From the NCBI GenBank assembly GCA_014529385.2, contig CM043966.1, forward strand, positions 91,060,587 through 91,124,586: a stretch of DNA of 64,000 bases, in the 5' to 3' direction. The notes below the pieces were generated by a model, which did not search any database, was not told the DNA's origin, and was given only the letters and a program-made list of their open reading frames with translations. Of the stretch, positions 53,681 through 63,345 are shown piece after piece. A program made the position numbers and the translations under genes. This stretch comes from Adiantum capillus-veneris. Its lineage: Eukaryota > Streptophyta > Polypodiopsida > Polypodiales > Pteridaceae. Position 1 is the first letter of the stretch. Every line of letters begins with the position of its first letter.

Positions 53681-53894
53681 TAAGCAACCCTTCCCCTTTG
53701 TTATCCAACACAACCTACAACTACAAGCTACAAGCTTTAGCCCTAAGCCTCTCAATGCTCTACCCTCTCATCTCCATGTGCTTCCATTGAAGCTTCAAGC
53801 TCTCAAGCTCTCGAGTCTCCATTGGGTCTACCATCTCTCTCCTTCAAGGTCCCTTGGGTGACACCGTGACGGGTCTCTCCTTCAAGCTTCCTTG

Positions 53895-53896
<2 letters not shown>

Positions 53897-53934
<38 letters not shown>
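53897..53934. repeat. (CT)n tract in the hAT 5' leader
   Basis: About 19 CT units between the TATA-like box and the ATG. Confidence 0.95.
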
Positions 53935-53987
53935 ATCTATTGATACATCGTACATCATACTAGTAGCTACTAGCTACATACTACATA

Positions 53988-56905
53988 ATGCCGCCTCCTC
54001 TTCATGAAGCCTTTGAGAAGCATTGCCGATATTTTGAGCGGGTGGGGGGCAAGCAAAACTCTTGCAAGTGGTGGTGCAAATATTGCCCAAAAGCTATGAC
54101 CTCTTCCGTCACCCGTCTCATCATCCACTTGACAAAGATAGGAGGACAAGCGGGGCCATGTCCTAATATCCCCGAAGATATCCTTGCGGAATGCAAGAGA
54201 AAGTATCTTCCATTGAAGACACGCAAGGGTAGAGTCACCTCGGATGAGTTCGTGTCGCCGGATGTTGATAGCTCCGATTCGGAGGAAGAGGCCTCTCCAA
54301 CTATGTCCATGGCTACCGGTGCCACCGCGGCCTCATGTGATGGTAGTGCCTCCTCCAAGAAGTCCAAGAAGTCCAAGGGGTCTTCAAGTGATGGTGGCCG
54401 GCCTCCGAAGACGGCAAAGCAAACTTCTCTTGCGAAATCGGTGGGTGGATGCTCCGGCCCCTTGTCTTTCCTCAAGGAGAGACAAAGAATCGCGGAAATA
54501 GAGATTGCCCGCACGGTGATTGAATGCAATCTCTCCTTCAACATTCTTCGGTTGGAGCGATGGAAGAGGATGATCATAGCAATTGCGGCGGTTGGTCCAT
54601 GCGAAGGGTGGACGGGTGTGTCATACCATGACATGAGAACAAAGAAGCTTGATGAAGAGAGGGCAAGGATTGACAAGTCACTTGAGCCCGTACGTGCGGG
54701 TTGGGCAAAGTATGGATGCTCTATCCTCTCCGACGGATGGAGCGACCGCAAGAAGAGGGGCATCATCAACATTCTTGTTTCTTGTCCTCTTGGCACGTAC
54801 TTCTTACGGGCAGTGGATGCGGGTTCGAGAGGGAAGAAAGTGACCGGGGCATTCATTTGGAAGCACATTCGCCAAGCCATTCTTGAGGTAAAACCGTAAA
54901 TCGAGCCTTTATGTCTTGAGCAATTGCCAATGAGTCCTATGTTTTAATTTTTAAGTTTTAACTCTTCTTGTCACAAATGCCTCTTGTGTAGGTTGGTGCG
55001 GAGCATGTCGTGCAAGTGATTACCGACAATGCTTCAAATTGCAAGGCAATGAGTAAGAGGCTAGAGAAGGAATTTCCATCCATAGTATGGACTCCATGTG
55101 CCTCTCATTGCCTTGACCTTCTCTTTGAAGACATAGGGGAGCTAGGTTGGGTGAAAGATATCCTCAACCAAGCACTCTCCATCATCAATTTCATCAATGG
55201 CAAAGTGAGGGTGCTTGCCATTTACCGCACCTACTCCGACCTTGAGTTGAAGAAGCCATCGGCCACTCGCTTTGCCGCCATGTGGCTACTTTTAGAGCGG
55301 CTCTATGATGTGCAAAACAAAATACAAAAGACCATGGTCTCCGATGAGTTTAAGGAGTGGATGAATGGAGAGTCCGCCGCTTCCCAACAAGATGCAAAAG
55401 CCATCCAACGGCTTTGCTTGCGGGAGGAGTTTTGGCAAAAAATTAAGGGTCTTGTCGTTGCGATCTTGCCCTTGTACAAGGCTCTCCGCATGACCGACAT
55501 GGAAGGGGAAACTATTGGGCTTCTATGGCACTTCATGGAGGAAGCTTACAAGGAGATTGAGAAGTCTACAATCCTAGATGGGGCTCCCAATGGAACACGG
55601 TATAACTACATATTTATTATTACATATGTCATTCTCTATATATTTAAATTCTACATGCTTGTTTCTCTACTTAGTACATTTCCTCTCTCTTCTTGTAGTG
55701 ATTACCTCGAGGACTCTCCCAAGAGAGACGACATTCTCCTCCTAATCACAAAGCGGTGGGATTGGATGAAGAGACCTATCCATTACTTTGCGGCTCTCTT
55801 GCATCCGGCTTACAAGAAGCCCGAACTCTTTGCAAATCAAGAGCTTATTGAGGAGCGCAACAATTACCTCTTTAAGGTGCTAAAAGAAGAGGACATTGGA
55901 GCATTTCTCCAAGAGGTAATCAACTATAGCGACCAACGAGGCACCGCATTTACTTCCAACTTGTGTTGGAAGCGGCAATCCTTGGTGAAGCCTTTATTTT
56001 GGTGGGAGAGCTTTGGCTATCAATTGCCTACTCTCAAACGACTTGCTTTGAGGGTTCTTGGCCAAGTAAGCGACAAGCCTCAACCTTTTACATTTTATGC
56101 TTAATCTCTTCAACTATTGTCTCTTATAGCTTATGCCTCTCTTGATGTGTTTTAGGATTGCTCATCGGGAGCATGTGAGCGTAATTGGTCTGCATACTCC
56201 CTCATCCACACCAAAATCCGAAACAAGCTCTCAACGAAGCAATTAGAGCGACTTATCTATTGTCGCTCCAATTTACGCATGTTGCGCTCTATGCATGAGA
56301 TGCCTATGGCTCGACAGGTATAAATTATAAATTATAATCACTACTCACTCCATTTTCTATACTCTAGAGTCTAGTCTTTAATTAGTTTGAATATACTAAT
56401 TATGTTTTCATTGTCCAATGTTGTAAATGTCAAATAGGTCAACGTGGATGAGCTCACACTTACCATTGACACTCTAAAGAGTGTCAATAAAGAGCAAGAC
56501 CCTGAGGAGCAAATGATTTTTCGTGAGCTCTACTTGGAGCTTGAGGAGATTGATCGCCGGGTTTCTCGCACACGATCACGCAAGAAGGTCGTCATCCATG
56601 GAGTTACATCGGCTACAAGAGACAGAGGTGCCAGGGCTACAAGAGGTAGAGGCAAAGCATCAACAACACCCACGGAGGCTCCTAGGACCTATGTGCGGCG
56701 AGGCTCCGGAAGCGGCTCTTGTGCGGCGGCCATCACTATGGAGGATAGAGAGCCTCGAGAGCCAGAGTATGATGATGAAGGCAACCTCATTAGTGATGGA
56801 GATTATGAGCCGTCATCCTTCGACTCTTGTGAGGAAGAGGATGATGTTGATGAGCAAGGCTCAGAAGAGGAAGATGAGGAAGATGATGAGAGCACTAGTG
56901 ACTAG
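53988..56905 (+). CDS. hAT transposase, five exons, 834 aa
   Basis: Exons 53988-54887, 54992-55599, 55699-56065, 56156-56317 and 56438-56905, each joined by GT...AG introns of 90-120 bp in a continuous frame with no stop. Exon 1 has a BED-type zinc finger (CKWWCKYC ... RLIIHLTKI, residues about 27-55), an acidic and Ser/Lys-rich linker, and the start of the DUF659/RNase-H-like core with the first catalytic aspartate (SILSDGWSD). Exon 2 has the second (VITDNASNC) and the SHCLDLLFEDIG segment. Exon 4 has the hAT dimerisation region with the catalytic glutamate (CERNWSAYSLIHTK, LERLIYCRSNLRML). Exon 5 adds an Arg/Gly-rich stretch and an acidic tail. The enzyme would cut and paste this element. 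The start ATG is the first in the frame and lies 50 bp after a (CT)n tract. Confidence 0.92.
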
Positions 56906-56940
56906 TGACTTTACTATTTAGTCTCTCTATTATGGTGTGT

Positions 56941-57038
56941 CACTTTTTGAGTACTTTGTAGCCCTTGCCACTTGGTCCCCCCACTTTTTTGTATCCCTTG
57001 CCACTTTTTGAGTACTTTGTAGCCCTTGCCACTTGGTC
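56941..57038. repeat. 37-bp direct repeat in the hAT 3' region
   Basis: CACTTTTTGAGTACTTTGTA and the following 17 bases occur at 56941-56977 and 57002-57038, a 61-bp period. It may be part of the element's 3' untranslated region. Nothing else was recognised up to the terminal repeat. Confidence 0.85.
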
Positions 57039-57351
57039 TCTACTTATCAAATTTCAATGATCATTTTGGTTTATGTAATGCTCATTCTCTTTAGTCTTTG
57101 AGTCTTGACTCTTTACATTGTACTATGTACTATGTAGTATTGTAACTACTAACTTGTAATCTATACAAATGTCAAGTTTCTATAAGTAAGTATTAAGGCT
57201 TAAGCCTTAGGCCCTTAGACTTGAGAATTATTTGTTTTTTTAAATTTGAACGTACATAACGTCATCGTACATCATAATTTTTTTTAGTTCGTTTAGTACC
57301 GCACATCATCGTACGCGTACAAAACGTACGGGACCGTACGAGACTACTATG

Positions 57352-57866
57352 CGCGAGACTTTACAGAAGTCTCAAGAACGACAGAAAAAGGCAGCGGATG
57401 GCCATCGTAGCGACTGGAAACTGAAGGAGGATGATTGGGTGCTCTTACTTTTGAGAAGGCACGCCTAAGAAAAAAAAAGGGAAAGGAGAGGCTTTTTCCA
57501 AAGCTTAGTATGTGATACTACGGACCTTTCCAGATTACTGACAAGATAAATGATGTCTCCTTCCGATTGAAACTGCCAGATACTTGGAGGATTCATAACG
57601 CATTGCATGTGAGTCTCTTGAACCCTGTTAAGGGTGATGTGCCTGATGATGGGGAGCCTGATGAGCAACCCGAAGTGGAAGAAAACGAGGAGATCCTTGT
57701 TCCTGAACAGATTTTGGCACATAACGATACGAAGAAAGGTAAAGTCCGAAGGTGGTTCTTGGTTTAGTTCAAGAACTTTCCTGCATTTGATGCGAAGTGG
57801 ATGGAGGAGGAGGACCTAGCAGATACTCCTCGGATTGTGAAACTTTACCTCGATGTTTTGGTTTAG
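57352..57866 (+). pseudogene. A1 integrase C-terminus and chromodomain after the hAT
   Basis: Resumes at the second CGCGAGAC copy with TLQKSQERQKKAADGHR, then a frameshifted C-terminal domain, MKLPDTWRIHNALHVSLL, the acidic linker DDGEPDEQPEVEE, and a chromodomain (ILVPEQILAHND, WFLV-stop-FKNFPAFDAKWMEEEDLADTPRIVKLYL). The next 590 bases to the purine tract are untranslated element sequence with GTGATGTC repeats (about 58275-58335). Confidence 0.8.
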
Positions 57867-58459
57867 CATAGTCTACTCCAAACGGAACCCAGAAACTCAG
57901 GTTGGCCGAAGATCTGGTGCAGTGGGATGCACAAGAGGGGAGTTACTCCGCTCCTTTGTCAACAGATGCCTCGATTTTGATACTGAAGTCATTGATGTCT
58001 CTTTGAGCTTCAGGGATACTGAGAGCTGACAGTATTCTGCTGGATGACTTTATGAAATGGAATTCTTGATTATGATACTGATTTGTTCTTGACTTCTTGT
58101 GAGTGCAGGAACTGATAGCCGAAATGACTGCAGCATTTTGGTCTGATTGATCTCGAATAGACATGGTTGCAATAGGGGTTAGTCAATCGGACATCGATGA
58201 GGTCCCGATTGGACCTAGATGTGATTGCTAGCTACATTGCCGATAAATCATGGTCTAAGATCCGAATGAATGTTGAATGTCATGTGATGTCCTGTGATGT
58301 TTGGTGATGTCCTGTGATGTCGTGTGATGTGACTGTCGATTCTGTACATGTGCTAGATGTGCGTTCCTAGTACGTAGGTACTAACAGTCAGTGTCTGCTA
58401 AGACGGTTTATGGCTTTTGTCGGTTTTGCAGGCGTAATCGCGGTCGATTACAATGCTTT

Positions 58460-58472
58460 CAAGAGGGGGGTA
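58460..58472 (+). other. A1 polypurine tract
   Basis: CAAGAGGGGGGTA directly before the 3' LTR. Confidence 0.9.
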
Positions 58473-59021
58473 TGTCACAAAGTGATGACTTGGCGGACAG
58501 CAGAAACCCTAATTTCTGCCAGAAACCCTAAAATTCCTGCAAACCCTAATTTTTGCCAAAAACCCTAATTTCCGAAAATCGCGGAGGCGGATTATTATTA
58601 TTATTTTTTTTTTTGGAAAATGATGAGCGACGCGAATTTTGCTTTTGCTTTTTTTTTCTATAAAAAAAAGAGAAAAGACTCTCTAAGAGAGAGAGAGAAC
58701 TGATGCTTTTGATTTTAAAAGCTTTTGGGGCTCTGCTTTTGGGCATCCCTTGTAACCTTTAAATTAGTGGTGAGGGCCTCACTTCTCAGAGCATCTGGAC
58801 GCAGAGTCTGAGAGTGAAACCCTAACCGCTCTCTTGTACTTTGATGATTGATTAATACAAAAAGAAATACCGAAAGGGGCGCCAGTCTTTGGGGCCAATA
58901 TCTCTAGGCACGGAACTCCGCCGGGCCAGTGCAAATCTATTGTGATCTGTGAATTGTTTTGAAGTGGTTATTTGGTGCTATCGCGGTTGATTCTTGACTT
59001 GGAGTGTCCAAGTTTGTTACA
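58473..59021 (+). repeat. A1 3' LTR
   Basis: 549 bp, the same structure as the 5' LTR with a few per cent differences, mainly in the A/T-rich run. AAACCCTAA boxes at 58504-58568; shared module at 58860-58900. Confidence 0.92.
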
Positions 59022-59026
59022 GTATC

Positions 59027-60828
59027 AAACTGCTATACTCCGCCGATACAAGGTGAAGATACTATGTGAAGGTCCCGAATTGAGTGTGAAAACAACTCCT
59101 TGTCGTGAAGAAGTGCCAATAGACGTGCAAGTGTCTTGCCTATTAGGATATGTGGTGTCTGTAGTCAAACTGTCTGGAGAAAATGGGGAAGCCCAGGAAT
59201 CGTCATGAGAATGACCGGAAGCTTGTCAATGCATGAACCTGTAACCCTGTGTCGCCAGGTGGCTAAGCTGTGTAAAACTCTGGGAAGGCTAGATGTAGCA
59301 ACCTGCATCGTGAATGTCCTCTGAAACAAGGAAAGCCATACTAAACAGTCTACATTGTAGAAACTATCGCAAGTTGCAGCAGCAATCATTGGGAGACCGC
59401 ACGCAGACCACCACCGGATGGTGTCCTGTCAGTAGGTAGGGTAATCCAAGATGAGGGGAAAGCCAGACTCAAGACTCCGCGTTGTGAAGGGCTTCTAAGA
59501 AGAGGTGTGGTTAAACCAAGCTGTCTGCACCGTAATCATCGTGCAGAAGTAGGGAAGCCAGTCCTAGAAGCCTACATTGTGAAGATCCTCTGGGAAGAGG
59601 AAAGGCTAGACCAATCTGTCTGCGCGGTCTTGCCTGTATCGTGTGCTTCCAATCCTTCGAGGTCAACCAAAACAGAATCCGCGCCAACAACGCCTCCAAA
59701 TCGCAACTCGGTGTGGCTCTCAATGTGAATGAGCTAGGAGTGGCCTACTGCCCAGGTCGGGGATAAGTTTGCTATAAGGTTATCGAGGGTGAGTGTAAGA
59801 AACTCTGAAGGTAGCAATCCAAATGATGAGGAGTAAATCCACTCTAGTATGTAAATCTAAGCAATGAACCTGTCCAAGAAGAGATCCAAGATCCTCTCTC
59901 TAAGTCCATGTAGATGCTCATGTGTAAGCAAGTGATCTGACGTGTCAAGGTCAAGTGGTAAGTGTTTGTCCACCCAAGATGGTGGTGTCTTCTCTGGGAA
60001 ATGTTGGAATACCATATGCCATGAGCATGGCCATATCTTGTGTGAACTCCTCTGATGAGTGCATAGGTGTGTCCATAGCAAACCACAAGTCACCACCCCC
60101 TCTGGAGTGCGCAACTGTTGAATGAAGGTTGGAATGAATAGATCTCCCAAGGATCGTACGCTCGTGTATGATCAAGCCGATGTCGAAGATACTGTGTACT
60201 GCAGCAGTCACTGAGAGATTGCATAGACCACCATCGGATGGTGTCCTTGTAGGAGGTAACTTTATCCTCTGTAAAAAAACACAAACCATGTGGCTGCTGT
60301 CCACCCAAAAACGCAACTGCGAGGTGATGAAAACGCCACTGTCCAGCGATTTTCAGCGTGCTCGTACGCTCCCGGCATGGTCTGGAGCGGTGCAGAGGGT
60401 GTGTGGAGGGTGGGTAATCAAAGTAGCAGCCCCAAGAGGGCTGAAGAGAGAAAAAACAGCAGGTGTATGGCTGAAATCTGTAGATCTGAAGAGGATTCTT
60501 GCCGGCAAGGCACCGGATGCCGAGTCGGTGGGGCAAAGATCCGAGTGTGCTGATGCTGGCGCTGCCCCCCTCTGCTCCCCAAAAACGCAAGGGGCAACAA
60601 AAAACGCAAGTGATCTGGAGGGGTTTTCCACGACAAAAATGTCCAGAAATGGTTGGCATTGGCAGCTAGCAGGTGATTGCCAATGGAGGAAGCAAAAACG
60701 CAAGCAAGCAATGACATCGCTGGCTGATGTAAAAACGCTCGATGATTCTTGCTGAAAACGTTGCTGATGTGATCGCTTGGGAAGAGTAACCTCATGTTGA
60801 AATGCGCCTCGGAGATGGAGAGCTTGAA
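59027..60828 (-). other. E internal region, non-coding with diverged repeats
   Basis: About 1.8 kb without a credible gene. From 59030 to 59640 a motif of about 60-110 bp recurs loosely (GGAAAGCCA..., TTGTGAAGAT/GGGCTTCT, CTGTCTGC). A segment GACCACCACCGGATGGTGTC (59407) recurs as GACCACCATCGGATGGTGTC (60228). The part from 60290 to 60750 is rich in AAAAACGC. The reading frames here (up to 195 residues) overlap on both strands and match nothing. Confidence 0.6.
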
Positions 60829-60841
60829 GTTGTTGATACCA
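60829..60841 (-). other. E primer-binding site (variant)
   Basis: The minus strand reads TGGTATCAACAAC next to the 5' LTR. The first eight bases fit initiator-Met tRNA and the rest differ from TGGTATCAGAGC. Confidence 0.6.
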
Positions 60842-60858
60842 TGTGAGTGCGCGTGTGC

Positions 60859-60948
<90 letters not shown>

Positions 60949-61123
60949 AAAACGCTATGTATAGGAAGAGGGGGCGATCAACCCTCCATGACTACCGTGA
61001 GCAGAAGACCCTCAGTATATTTTGTGAGATGTGGAAGTGGGTACCCCCCTTGCCCCATAAATAGGTGCCCAAGGAGAGGTAGGGCAAGGCCTGATAAAAG
61101 TCCCCTCGATCCAATAGAAAAAT
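60842..61123 (-). repeat. E 5' LTR, interrupted by F
   Basis: Starts TGTGAGTGCGCGTG and matches the 3' LTR (27184-27444) apart from a (GA)n expansion at 60862-60943 that is only a few units long in the 3' LTR. It stops at the F insertion (AAAAT then TGTCAC). Confidence 0.8.
60862..60943. repeat. (GA)n expansion inside the E 5' LTR
   Basis: About 40 GA units, where the other E LTR has GCGCGAGAGAGGAGAGAGAC. Confidence 0.95.
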
Positions 61124-61787
61124 TGTCACAAACTGCTAACGTGTCAAGTCACTGAAGAACATAGCAAACCTTCGGATCAATACCGAGGGGCCTAAACCCT
61201 AAGAATAACAAGCAGCAGAAGAAGAACAAGAAGTATTACAGACTTACAAAGTCTTGACGAGTGGCCTATTTTTAAAGAAGAGTTCCCACCACCTTACAGG
61301 ACCTCGTCCGATGGGGCCCAAGTGACATAAAGGCATTAAAAATAAAGCAGAACACACTCAAAAGACTTTGCACAACAAAATATGATGAGGTGGCGCTTGT
61401 ACGGACGTTCTGCAATTCGCGGCGGATTTTTAGGATAATCCCGAAATTTTAGGAAAGTATTTTTTTGAAGTCAGCTTTCAATATTTGATGCTTTTAGGCT
61501 TTGGGCCTTTAAATATGAGCCTTGGGGGCCCTCTCTGGCACTCTTCAGTGGGCAAATTACAAAGGAGGTGCTCCTTGGTTGTCGTACTTTGCGAATCAAC
61601 AATAATAAAAAAAACACCGAAAGGGGCGCCAGCGTTTGGGGCCAATGCTCTCTTGGGTGGAACTTCGCCACTCCCCGCCTCGTGTCTCTCTCTCTCTCTT
61701 TCAGTTCGGTTGTTATTGAAGTGCTAAAAGTTTGTTCAGTCTGTTCTTTGTTCTTTTCAATTGGCACGTGGGGCCCGTCTTGTGACA
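61124..61787 (+). repeat. LTR F
   Basis: 664 bp, TGTCACAAACTGC to CTTGTGACA, followed by one base and TGGTATCAGAGC (61789-61800), so it is a 5' LTR in plus orientation. It carries the shared module ACCGAAAGGGGCGCCA within 61601-61645. Its element body is replaced after about 40-50 bp by Penelope-like sequence. Confidence 0.85.
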
Positions 61788-61833
61788 GTGGTATCAGAGC
61801 ATCAGGCGTGTGCTTTTCTAAAAGCATATTGAA

Positions 61834-61867
61834 TTGTGGAAAAATATGCTAAAGGAAGCAGACGTAC
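61834..61867 (+). pseudogene. 5' stub of the Penelope-like ORF before the solo LTR
   Basis: Reads in the same frame as the RT at 63351 onward once the solo LTR and one target copy are set aside, and it gives residues typical of the segment preceding motif A. A TAA lies just upstream at about 61823-61825. This supports a 5'-truncated Penelope-like insertion next to the F primer site. Confidence 0.6.
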
Positions 61868-63345
61868 TGGAACCGGCCTGTTCAATCCAAAAAGGGCGGT
61901 AGACTTTACTTCAAACCTTGATTTAGCTTTCACCCATTATTAGTCGTCTATTCTACCTGTACTTTCAAGACACAACAAAGGGGAAAGGGATACAGGCTGC
62001 TAGATTGCACCTGTATGAGAAGACCGACACCAGATTGGCCCCTAACTTAGGCGCCCCTTTCGGTATTTCTTTATTGCTTAAAAGAGGGAATAAACGCTGT
62101 GGTTCCCTATAAGCTGCCCCGCACAAGCTTGGCTGAATTTCAACTGTTCCGGCCCGATTTTGGCAGCATAACTGCACTAGGACCCTTCATAGTCAGTATT
62201 CCCACGCATTGAACGACTTTCCCGACGCATACGGGCACTTTGCAAAACCTGGCGAGAATCTGCAGCACGCTGAATTCTCTGTTTTCAGCCCCGAAAATGC
62301 ACCAGATCACCTGTACAGCGGTCCCCTCGCGTCCCCGAACCTCCTGGGGGTATTAGGGACTGTTTAGGGGCAAAACCCTAAACTTGCAAAAATACACAGC
62401 AGGCTGTAATTCACTGTTTCGGGCTCCGTTTCGCGTGCCGGTCGCATCCGTAGCAAGTCCTCGAGCTCCCGCACCTGTAGGGCTACTTGCCCTTTGAATC
62501 GGACGAGATTTCTGGCGTGAAACCTCTCCGAATTCACCTGTACCTGCGGGGGGATTAGCCGTTAGCTAATCCAGTACCTGTGCAAGAGGCTCTTGCCTCG
62601 GCAATCGCGCATGAACCCACACAACTGTACATTGGTCAATTGAAAAGCCCACTAGAGGGGCATAACATACTGCCATAGGGGAGAGAGAGGGCAGTGCGTA
62701 GCGTGCAGGGCATCACTCCTGGCACCGCACTGTACATAGAAGGGAAAGCAAGCACTCCATAGCTCTTAACGTGTGATAGGAAACTTGAAAATGAGCTCAC
62801 AGCTGAAAATCACGTTTTTGCCTTCTCTATAAGTAGTAAACTGGCCTCAGAGTGCCAAGTGTCACTCATTTGTGCATTTTCTCGCTTTAGACCCTTGGAT
62901 CTAAAAATATCTCACCTGCAGCCTCTGTAGACTTGGCCAGAGAGTAACAAAATGATCCCCATGTCAAACTGCACATAATGACGCGAAGACATTTTCAGGT
63001 CCCAAAGTAGAAGTTCCTTAAATTTTAGGAGATGCTGCCGTTGTATCTTTCTAGGTCATCTAACCCCCTTTGTACACTGCAGCCACACCCAGAACTGAAA
63101 TGTAGCCTTTGTAGCAAAGGATTCCACTTTGGTTAGTCAATGACCCCACTTTGGCTAACCATAGTCCTCGTCCAACCTTAGTGCTCTCTTGCCCTCAGGC
63201 CTGGACTCCCTCTGGACAGTTCAACACTAGCTATGCAATGCAGGGCGGTTAGATTTCCCGAGGGGTGTTTCCAAAAAGTGAAAGTAAATAGATAATAAGA
63301 AAGAAATCAACAAAAAGGATAGATAGTAGTCACACGCTGGTGACA
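61868..63345 (-). repeat. Solo B-type LTR inserted in the Penelope-like ORF
   Basis: Reverse-complement match to the B LTR throughout (for example the GGAGTGCTTCC..., GCTACTTGCCC and GGGCGCC regions), with roughly 10% or more difference. Ends are TGGAACCGGCC and GGTGACA. Flanking 5-mers CGTAC (61863-61867) and CATAC (63346-63350) fit a target duplicate with one change. No internal region is present, so it is a solo LTR. The shared LTR module is at 62036-62075. Confidence 0.75.

Larger units (their letters stand above)
53383..57351 (+). mobile_element. hAT DNA transposon, apparently intact
   Basis: 3969 bp flanked by a perfect 8-bp duplication CGCGAGAC (53375-53382 and 57352-57359), the hallmark of hAT elements. 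The ends are CAGGGTAGTTTTCGTACG and, inverted, CATAGTAGTCTCGTACGG, an imperfect terminal repeat of about 17 bp. Both subterminal regions carry repeated short motifs (CGTTCCGTCCGG at 53400-53470; CGTAC at 57250-57340). It contains one spliced transposase gene and has inserted in the integrase of A1. Confidence 0.93.
48538..59021 (+). mobile_element. Element A1: Ty3 chromovirus, hosts the hAT transposon
   Basis: LTRs 48538-49097 and 58473-59021, target duplicates GTATT (48533-48537) and GTATC (59022-59026), a primer-binding site and a purine tract. Gag, protease remnant, RT, RNase H, integrase and chromodomain lie in order. The integrase is split by the hAT element. A1 and A2 share coding sequence and the 3' half of the LTR, but their LTR 5' halves (U3) differ. 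Confidence 0.9.
27184..61123 (-). mobile_element. Element E: non-coding LTR retrotransposon hosting A2, A1 and F
   Basis: 3' LTR in two pieces (27184-27444 and 48224-48359), a purine tract (48360-48370), and an internal region in two pieces (48371-48537 and 59027-60828). A TGGTATCA-type primer site (60829-60841) and a 5' LTR (60842-61123, then interrupted by F) follow. With the insertions removed the internal region is about 2 kb and has no convincing gene, as in LARD/TRIM-type non-autonomous elements. A left target duplicate GGGAG is at 27179-27183; the right one lies outside the window. Confidence 0.7.

Noticed and set aside
53988-56905. Domesticated hAT-derived host gene
   Set aside because: Terminal repeats and a perfect 8-bp target duplicate bound the gene closely, and it lies inside a dead retrotransposon, so it is a resident transposon.
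59030-59640. CRISPR-like array
   Set aside because: Repeat units are irregular in length and diverged, spacers are not of uniform size, and the context is a plant retroelement.
60090-60795. Overlapping frames of up to 195 residues in the E internal region
   Set aside because: Open on both strands at once and rich in repeat-derived residues, with no recognisable motif. Treated as non-coding.
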